From: Bacteroidales bacterium
GTDB lineage: Bacteria > Bacteroidota > Bacteroidia > Bacteroidales > F082
Reading direction: 5' to 3'
Assembly: GCA_017460915.1 (NCBI GenBank)
Contig: JAFUAA010000055.1
Span: 1-47,719, forward strand
DNA length: 47,719 nt
Positions 42,847 to 47,719 of the stretch are shown here, piece after piece. The notes under the pieces are model-generated. The model was not told the DNA's origin, searched no databases, and worked only from the letters and a program-made list of their open reading frames with translations. The position numbers and the translations under genes were made by a program. Numbering within the stretch: the stretch's first letter is position 1; every line of letters starts with the position of its first letter.

Positions 42847-44257
42847 CCACCACCTCGTATTCATCGCGATAATAAAACAGAGGCTTACCTCCCCTCGTCA
42901 TTCCAAGATAATCGTCTGGAACAAGGACGTAGTCGGTGCGAACATGGGGAGCGACGGCGTAATAATCATAGATTTTCGGACGCAAAGCGAGATGCGGGAC
43001 AAACATACGGCCTGCGCAAACCGAGGCATCGCTGGGAATCATCCCAATTAGTTCACGGGCATAGGCAGTGTCGAACCCCTTTTGTTGGTAATGACGCCCT
43101 TGATAGACGCATAGTTGGTCGACCATGATATAGGATTTGGGCACACCAATGGTGTAGAATGTGGTCAGAAGGGTTGAAAGCAACAAGACGACGGACACGA
43201 GCAACTGCGTAAGCCGTTTTTTCAGCCTGACAATCACCAGAAACGACGAAATGACCAACACGGGCATAAACTCAACCGAATACTGCAACGAAACGCCCCA
43301 AAACATACGGTCGGCTGCCAGCATCTTCTGCGCGATGAGTGGAATCAACATCAGCAGATAATTGGGCTTGAACAAAGTGAGAATCATGCCAGTCGCCAAA
43401 GCACACCCATAGAATTCGGCCTTGATGCCATCATAATGGGGCACACCTAAAGTATTGGTAAACAATATCTTGACGGTTTCAAAAGGATGGGTTACCAAAG
43501 TCTTGGCCACCTCACTATAGTCTTTGCCCAAATACGCATAACGCGAAAAGCCTCCGCCCGACCCGCCCAACTTTGGCATCACGACCATATTGACCATGAA
43601 GAAATAAACAATGGAGAACAACGCATAAGCCGCTAAAAGCCAAAGTGTTTGCTTGTCCTTGCGATAATCCCACATCAAGCCGAGGGCAATAAAAAACAGC
43701 CAAAGCGACATGTTCTCCTTGCCGATGACGAACAGCACGACAAACAAGGAAGCCCAACCAAACCTCCGTTTCTTGAGGTAATAGAGCATCCACGGCAACA
43801 TCATGGCAGTCAGCACATTAGAATGGTAATCGTAGCCCAAAGCCTGGATGATGCCGAAAGAGAAAAAGAAGGAGGCTGTGGCCAAAATGGGCAGCCACGG
43901 GTCGTCGGTGAAAAGCCCAATGAATTTGTGGATGCCCCATCCGCCCAACAGCACCGCCGCGATTTGCACAATGAGCAAAGTATAGCTTCCGAACACATAA
44001 ACCAAAGGTGACAAAATGACCAGATAAAGGTCGAAATGGTCGCTGAGGATGCTTTGCGGAACACCCTTGAACATGCTGCAATCGTCAATGCGGAAATGGG
44101 CATAGTCGTACATCGCATGGGTGTATAGCCCCAAATCAAGCGCATAGGTCTTGAAAAGGTAATGGTTGACCAAAGAAATGAGGCAATAAAGCGCCCCAGC
44201 AACGGTGAAAACCATTGTCAGGGCGATTTTCTTTTGCTTATTGGTCAAAGTCGTCAT
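42803..44257 (-). CDS. DUF2079 membrane protein
   Basis: A 484-residue protein with about ten hydrophobic segments. The N-terminal loop ALDLGLYTHAMYDYAHFR and the SILSDHFDLYLVILSPLVYVFGSYTLLIVQ stretch are typical of DUF2079, a GT-C-like family. It lies downstream of pepT with ATGA overlap, and its 3' end overlaps the convergent glycosyltransferase by 44 bases. Function unknown, but the neighbour suggests cell-surface glycan work. Confidence 0.8.
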   Translation of the reverse strand: MTTLTNKQKKIALTMVFTVAGALYCLISLVNHYLFKTYALDLGLYTHAMYDYAHFRIDDCSMFKGVPQSILSDHFDLYLVILSPLVYVFGSYTLLIVQIAAVLLGGWGIHKFIGLFTDDPWLPILATASFFFSFGIIQALGYDYHSNVLTAMMLPWMLYYLKKRRFGWASLFVVLFVIGKENMSLWLFFIALGLMWDYRKDKQTLWLLAAYALFSIVYFFMVNMVVMPKLGGSGGGFSRYAYLGKDYSEVAKTLVTHPFETVKILFTNTLGVPHYDGIKAEFYGCALATGMILTLFKPNYLLMLIPLIAQKMLAADRMFWGVSLQYSVEFMPVLVISSFLVIVRLKKRLTQLLVSVVLLLSTLLTTFYTIGVPKSYIMVDQLCVYQGRHYQQKGFDTAYARELIGMIPSDASVCAGRMFVPHLALRPKIYDYYAVAPHVRTDYVLVPDDYLGMTRGGKPLFYYRDEYEVVATDGSLTLFRRKRS

Positions 44258-45474
44258 TCTGCTTGGAACAGGGTGATGATGTTCAAGATCACTTCGGCAG
44301 CTTTCTCCATGCTTTCAAGCGGCACGTATTCCAACTTGCCGTGGAAGTTGTGTCCGCCAGCGAAGATGTTGGGGCATGGCAGTCCCATGAACGAGAGGTT
44401 GGCACCATCGGTGCCGCCACGGATGGGCTGCACTTTCGGCTTCACGTTAGCCATCTCCATGGCTTTCAGCGCCTTCTCCACAATGAAGAAATGCGGCTCC
44501 ACCTCTTGGCGCATGTTGTAGTATTGGTGCTTCAGCTCCAACTTCACCACATCGCCGTATTTCTTGTTCAAGAACCCGGCGACAGCGGTAATCAAAGCCT
44601 TCTTTTCCTCGAACTTGGCACGGTCATGGTCGCGGATGATGTACGACACTGTGGTCTCCTCCACCGTGCCGTTGATTTCGGTCAGGTGGAAGAAGCCTTC
44701 GTAGCCTTGCGTATAGCGCGGCACCTGTTCCACGGGCAGCATCGCGTTGAGTTCCATGGCGATAAGCATCGAGTTCACCATCTTGTCCTTGCCGTAGCCA
44801 GGATGGATGTTGCTGCCTTGGACGTGGATTTTGGCGGCGGCGGCATTGAAGTTTTCGTATTCCAGCTCACCAATTTCACCGCCGTCCATGGTGTAGGCGT
44901 ACTTCGCACCGAATTTCTTCACATCGAATTTCACCACACCGCGCCCGATTTCTTCATCTGGCGTAAATCCAATCTTGATTTCACCGTGCTTGAAATCGGA
45001 GTGCTCCATCATATATTGCGCGGCATACATGATCTCGGCCACACCCGCCTTGTCGTCGGCGCCCAGCAGGGTGGTGCCGTCGGTGGTAATCATTGTTTGC
45101 CCCTTATATTGCTGCATTTCAGGAAATTCGGAAACGCGCAGAACGATGTTCTTTTCCTTGTTCAGCAAGATGTCGCCACCGTCGTAGTTCGGAATGATTT
45201 GTGGCTTGATGTCCTTGCCCGAAGCATCCGGCGAAGTGTCCACATGGGCGATGAACCCGATGGCGGGGATTTCGCGGTCCACATTCGAGGGGATGGTGGC
45301 CATCACATAGCCGTATTCGTCGAGGGCGGCTTCGATGCCCATAGCTCGAAGTTCGTCGCGAAGCATGTTCAACAAGTTCAACTGTTTAACGGTACTTGGC
45401 TGCGATTCGGAATTTTCGTCGGAGGTGGTCTCCACCGCGACGTATCTCAGGAATTTGTCTAAAATCTTTTCCAT
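44254..45474 (-). CDS. pepT: Peptidase T
   Basis: A 406-residue M20 metallopeptidase that cleaves N-terminal residues from tripeptides. Start at MEKILDKFLRYV (45474). Metal ligands are in AHVDTSPD, GADDKAGVAEI and the EEIGRG motif, with the later PIRGGTDGANLSFMGLP and NIFAGGHNFHG segments typical of PepT. The length fits the family. The stop overlaps the start of the DUF2079 gene. It has a promoter of its own at 45498-45527. Confidence 0.95.
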   Translation of the reverse strand: MEKILDKFLRYVAVETTSDENSESQPSTVKQLNLLNMLRDELRAMGIEAALDEYGYVMATIPSNVDREIPAIGFIAHVDTSPDASGKDIKPQIIPNYDGGDILLNKEKNIVLRVSEFPEMQQYKGQTMITTDGTTLLGADDKAGVAEIMYAAQYMMEHSDFKHGEIKIGFTPDEEIGRGVVKFDVKKFGAKYAYTMDGGEIGELEYENFNAAAAKIHVQGSNIHPGYGKDKMVNSMLIAMELNAMLPVEQVPRYTQGYEGFFHLTEINGTVEETTVSYIIRDHDRAKFEEKKALITAVAGFLNKKYGDVVKLELKHQYYNMRQEVEPHFFIVEKALKAMEMANVKPKVQPIRGGTDGANLSFMGLPCPNIFAGGHNFHGKLEYVPLESMEKAAEVILNIITLFQAE

Positions 45475-45497
45475 TTTCGTGGGTTTTGAATTGGGCA

Positions 45498-45527
45498 CAA
45501 AAATAGAAAATAATTCAATACGACAAA
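45498..45527 (-). promoter_or_regulatory. Promoter of pepT
   Basis: On the minus strand TTTG (plus 45524-45527), an 18-base spacer and TATTTTTG (plus 45498-45505), ending 24 bases before the ATG. It overlaps the T tract of the upstream yitT terminator. Confidence 0.55.
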
Positions 45528-45557
45528 AAACCGCAGCCGGATTGCTCCGAACTGCGG
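45525..45557 (-). terminator. Terminator of the second yitT gene
   Basis: On the minus strand CCGCAG pairs with CTGCGG (plus 45552-45557 and 45531-45536), extended by CGG/CCG inside, and is followed by TTTTTT. It lies between the yitT stop and the pepT promoter. Confidence 0.8.
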
Positions 45558-45587
45558 CACCATGAAAAAAAACAGTCTTTCTATGCT

Positions 45588-46580
45588 TTAGCGCTTTTCA
45601 GCATGTTTTTTCGCTCTGTGGCGGTCCTTGGCCCACAGACCATACACTTCGCTCACGTTGCCAGCCGTGGTGAATGCATTGATTTCGTTCTTGCCGAGGA
45701 ATTCCATCAACTTGGAGAACTCGTCGTTGGAGAGCAAAGCTTCCAACTCAATCGACTTTTCGTTGGTGTAGCCTCCGATGACCTCATAAAGGGTGCAGCC
45801 ACGCTGCAGTTCATCGATAATGTAGCGACGGATGCGGTCGTAGTCCTTCGAGACGATGCAGACGCGCTTGCGTCGGTTGAGGTTGGCCGTAAACATGTTC
45901 ACCACCATGCCGTTAATCCACGTAGCAATGAGGCCGATGACGACCATCTGGAACGGGTTGATGAAGAAGGCCGTGAGGCAGATGATGGCACCTGCCACGC
46001 TCACCGACTTGCCCATGTCGAAATGCAGGTACTTGTTGACGATCTTGGCCAAAATGTCAAGGCCGCCCGTGGATGCGTTGATGGAGAACATCAGGGTTTG
46101 CGCCGCGCTCAGGATGATGACGCAGCAAAGCAAGTCGAACCACGGGTTGCCCATCACCGAAAAGGCTTGGTCGGGAGCGACACCCATATTGATAAGGTAT
46201 TCGTTGGGCGTGGCCAGGTTTTGCCAAGGGTAAATCCATTCGCAGACCTTAGTCATGGGACCGAGGATTAAGGCGCAATACACCGTCTTTAGGCCAAACT
46301 CCTTACCAACAAGAAGATAGGCGAGTACCAGCAGGATGGCGTTGATGATGGTAATCATCGAAGGCAGGCCGATGTTGACGCCCATGCCGTTGAAGATGTT
46401 GGTCAGCACGATGGAAAGACCCGAGATGGAGCCTACAATCAGTTTGCTGGGAACGAGGAAATAATAGACGCAGACGCCCGTCATGAACATGCCGAAGGTC
46501 ATAATCAGCAGCTCGACCCAGAACTTTTTGCTCGCCAAAGCGTGTCCAATTTCGTTCATTATGTCGTTAAACTTAGTCAT
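45588..46580 (-). CDS. YitT family membrane protein (second copy)
   Basis: A 330-residue YitT protein. About six hydrophobic segments in the first 220 residues include FYFLVPSKLIVGSISGLSIVL-type sequence and the INASTGGLDILAKIVNKYL motif. A C-terminal DUF2179 domain (from about 225, 'RGCTLYEVIGGYTNEKS') follows. It is only distantly similar to the copy at 4001-4945. The basic C-terminus (HRAKKHAEKR) ends just before the terminator. Confidence 0.85.
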   Translation of the reverse strand: MTKFNDIMNEIGHALASKKFWVELLIMTFGMFMTGVCVYYFLVPSKLIVGSISGLSIVLTNIFNGMGVNIGLPSMITIINAILLVLAYLLVGKEFGLKTVYCALILGPMTKVCEWIYPWQNLATPNEYLINMGVAPDQAFSVMGNPWFDLLCCVIILSAAQTLMFSINASTGGLDILAKIVNKYLHFDMGKSVSVAGAIICLTAFFINPFQMVVIGLIATWINGMVVNMFTANLNRRKRVCIVSKDYDRIRRYIIDELQRGCTLYEVIGGYTNEKSIELEALLSNDEFSKLMEFLGKNEINAFTTAGNVSEVYGLWAKDRHRAKKHAEKR

Positions 46581-46699
46581 AAACTATTGATTTTTAATTG
46601 TTTAATTCACAAAACACTGATAATTTTTGCGGCTGTAAAGGTCGGAATTCTTTTTGAGATAAAGAAGCGTTTTGGGAAATAATTCTTTCGAGAAGAAAA

Positions 46700-46732
46700 A
46701 ACGAAAAACGGCGAAGCCGCCAAGCTTCGCCG
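46700..46732 (-). terminator. Terminator of the toxin-antitoxin operon
   Basis: CGGCGAAGC (46709-46717) pairs with GCTTCGCCG (46724-46732), a 9-bp stem with a 6-base loop. On the minus strand it is followed by TTTTTCGTTTTTT, so it terminates leftward transcription of the PIN gene. Confidence 0.75.
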
Positions 46733-46779
46733 ATGACGTTTGAAGTGGTAGAATTTTTGCCAAAATCGTGACAAAAAGT

Positions 46780-47202
46780 TCATTCCTCCTGATTGCGCTT
46801 TATGATTTCCATCATTTCCGCAGGCGTGACCACCATATCTATTTTTGGAAAATGCTTGATGTTACCCGTCACCAAAAAAGAATCCTCTTTCGACAAGGCC
46901 ACTTCGTAAAACACAACATCTTTGGGGTCGGGGGAAACCTCACTGGAAGGCACCCTGCTTGATGCGATGCCGTCTGATTTCATCATTTTGAGGAATTTCT
47001 CGATTTTCTCTTTCGGAAGATGAAACCTCTCCCGACCCAGCACATTCTCATACTCTTGAAGAATCTCCTCGCAATACAAAGGAGTGATGTGTTTCTCGCC
47101 CAAGCAGTCCAACACTTTTGCCGTTGGCGAGGCTGAATTGCTGGTAATCATCCCCGAAACAATGACATTGGTATCGACGACCGCAAAAATCTTCTTTTTC
47201 AT
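46780..47202 (-). CDS. PIN-domain toxin
   Basis: A 140-residue protein of the 'putative toxin-antitoxin system toxin component, PIN family'. The PIN acids are visible: Asp in VVDTNVIVSG near residue 10, Glu in YCEEILQEYENVL near 45, and Asp pair in SPDPKDVVF near 90, followed by FLVTGNIKHFP. PIN toxins cleave RNA. The ATG overlaps the stop of the upstream antitoxin gene (ATGA). Confidence 0.85.
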   Translation of the reverse strand: MKKKIFAVVDTNVIVSGMITSNSASPTAKVLDCLGEKHITPLYCEEILQEYENVLGRERFHLPKEKIEKFLKMMKSDGIASSRVPSSEVSPDPKDVVFYEVALSKEDSFLVTGNIKHFPKIDMVVTPAEMMEIIKRNQEE

Positions 47203-47492
47203 TTGCCCTCCCTCGCCAAACGGATTTCTTCATTGATTTCGTCCAAGGTAAGGTCGGGGAACGCGCCTTGTTCCGCCATTTTGCGGATTTCCTGAAACGC
47301 ACGGCGACCTTCCTCGTGAATCATGTCTTCTTCCGACATTTCAATTCTGAAAGGAATCTCCCGCTTGCGCACGACGGTACGGACAAAAATGTTGAACGCC
47401 GTTGAAGCGCTCATGCCAAAGCCTTCGCAAAGTGTGTCGAAGCGGTTTTTCAAGTCTGAATCCAAACGGATAGTATAGGCTGATTGCGACAT
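47199..47492 (-). CDS. RelB/DinJ-type antitoxin
   Basis: A 97-residue protein. Start at MSQSAYTIRLDSDLK (47492) following a promoter box. The N-terminal ribbon-helix-helix (YTIRLDSDLKNRFDTLCEGFGMSASTAFNIFVRTVV) is that of RelB/DinJ DNA-binding antitoxins, and the acidic C-terminal part should bind the toxin. It is paired with a PIN toxin, not a RelE toxin, an exchange that is known but less common. It likely represses its own operon. Confidence 0.85.
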   Translation of the reverse strand: MSQSAYTIRLDSDLKNRFDTLCEGFGMSASTAFNIFVRTVVRKREIPFRIEMSEEDMIHEEGRRAFQEIRKMAEQGAFPDLTLDEINEEIRLAREGK

Positions 47493-47511
47493 AATGATGC
47501 TATTTTGATGG

Positions 47512-47519
47512 CAAAGATA
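47512..47519 (-). promoter_or_regulatory. -7 promoter box of the toxin-antitoxin operon
   Basis: On the minus strand TATCTTTG fits TAnnTTTG, 19 bases before the antitoxin ATG. Confidence 0.5.
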
Positions 47520-47658
47520 CAGCATTTTTATGATATTTGATGTTTTTTGTAAAAAAAAGCAAATTTTGCTTAAAAAATGGTAATGTTGCCAAAAATGGTT
47601 GGTGACGAAGGTCAGAAACCAATCAAAAAAGACTTAGTTCAAAGAGGGCAAAAAATCG

Positions 47659-47719
47659 TATCTTTGCGGCGCGAGCAGAAACGGAGGAAGGCTCTGCTGG
47701 GGAGCGACCTTCCAAGGGA
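47659..47719 (+). other. Promoter and start of a structured transcript at the right edge
   Basis: TATCTTTG (47659-47666) fits the -7 box. The following bases hold two interleaved inverted repeats: AGCAGA (47674-47679) with TCTGCT (47693-47698), and GGAAGG (47686-47691) with CCTTCC (47708-47713), as in a pseudoknot. No open reading frame starts there. It may be the 5' end of a non-coding RNA or a regulatory leader. The rest lies outside the window; I do not recognise the RNA. Confidence 0.4.

Overview
The window looks like chromosomal DNA of a Bacteroidales bacterium, probably an anaerobic gut- or rumen-type lineage. The evidence is the repeated Bacteroidetes -7 promoter box (TAnnTTTG) in front of many genes, a C25 (gingipain-type) peptidase with a type IX secretion sorting domain, lipoprotein signals, two YitT membrane proteins, an etfB-etfA-acyl-CoA dehydrogenase operon, a [FeFe]-hydrogenase maturase (HydE) and a suf operon. 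No rRNA, IS transposase or CRISPR array is visible; there is one tRNA, Arg(CCG).

Layout. 1-7.5 kb: a secreted protein with a deacetylase-like region coupled to purN, a lipoprotein, a YitT protein, and a large AlbA_2-domain protein. 7.5-12.8 kb: tRNA-Arg, a Smr-domain protein, a MbnP-like/di-haem peroxidase (MbnH-like)/radical SAM operon, and an SH3-domain secreted protein. 12.8-17.9 kb: an accessory island with a truncated secreted-protein leader, an AT-rich pair (free-standing Mrr_N-like winged helix plus PD-(D/E)XK protein), an AAA+ ATPase coupled to a leucine-rich-repeat protein under a dyad-bearing promoter, and a WYL regulator broken by an in-frame TAG. The same 34-base palindrome, in opposite orientations, lies near both ends of this block. 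17.9-21.7 kb: etfB-etfA-acd on the minus strand. 21.7-23.8 kb: remnants (internally deleted Rpn-type nuclease, frameshifted DUF4234 gene, short antitoxin-like gene) and an intact Fic protein. 23.8-33 kb: hydE, the T9SS C25 peptidase, a beta-CASP metallo-hydrolase, hisS and hutH. 33-39.8 kb: two membrane proteins, then sufB-(glycosyltransferase)-sufC-sufD-sufS on the minus strand. 39.9-47.5 kb: a membrane PHP protein, a GT39-type glycosyltransferase, a DUF2079 protein, pepT, a second YitT protein, and a RelB-like/PIN toxin-antitoxin pair. The right edge holds a promoter and the start of a structured, possibly non-coding transcript.

The most notable things are: (1) the 13.2-17.9 kb island, a candidate defence locus made of a split Mrr-like restriction pair, an ATPase-LRR pair and a WYL regulator; (2) palindromic repeats that have entered open reading frames without breaking them (sufS and the GT39 gene); (3) a family of palindromes with constant arms and two different self-complementary cores; (4) a MbnP/MbnH-like pair next to a radical SAM gene, with no methanobactin gene in view. 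All functions are inferred from reading the sequence; no database search was run.
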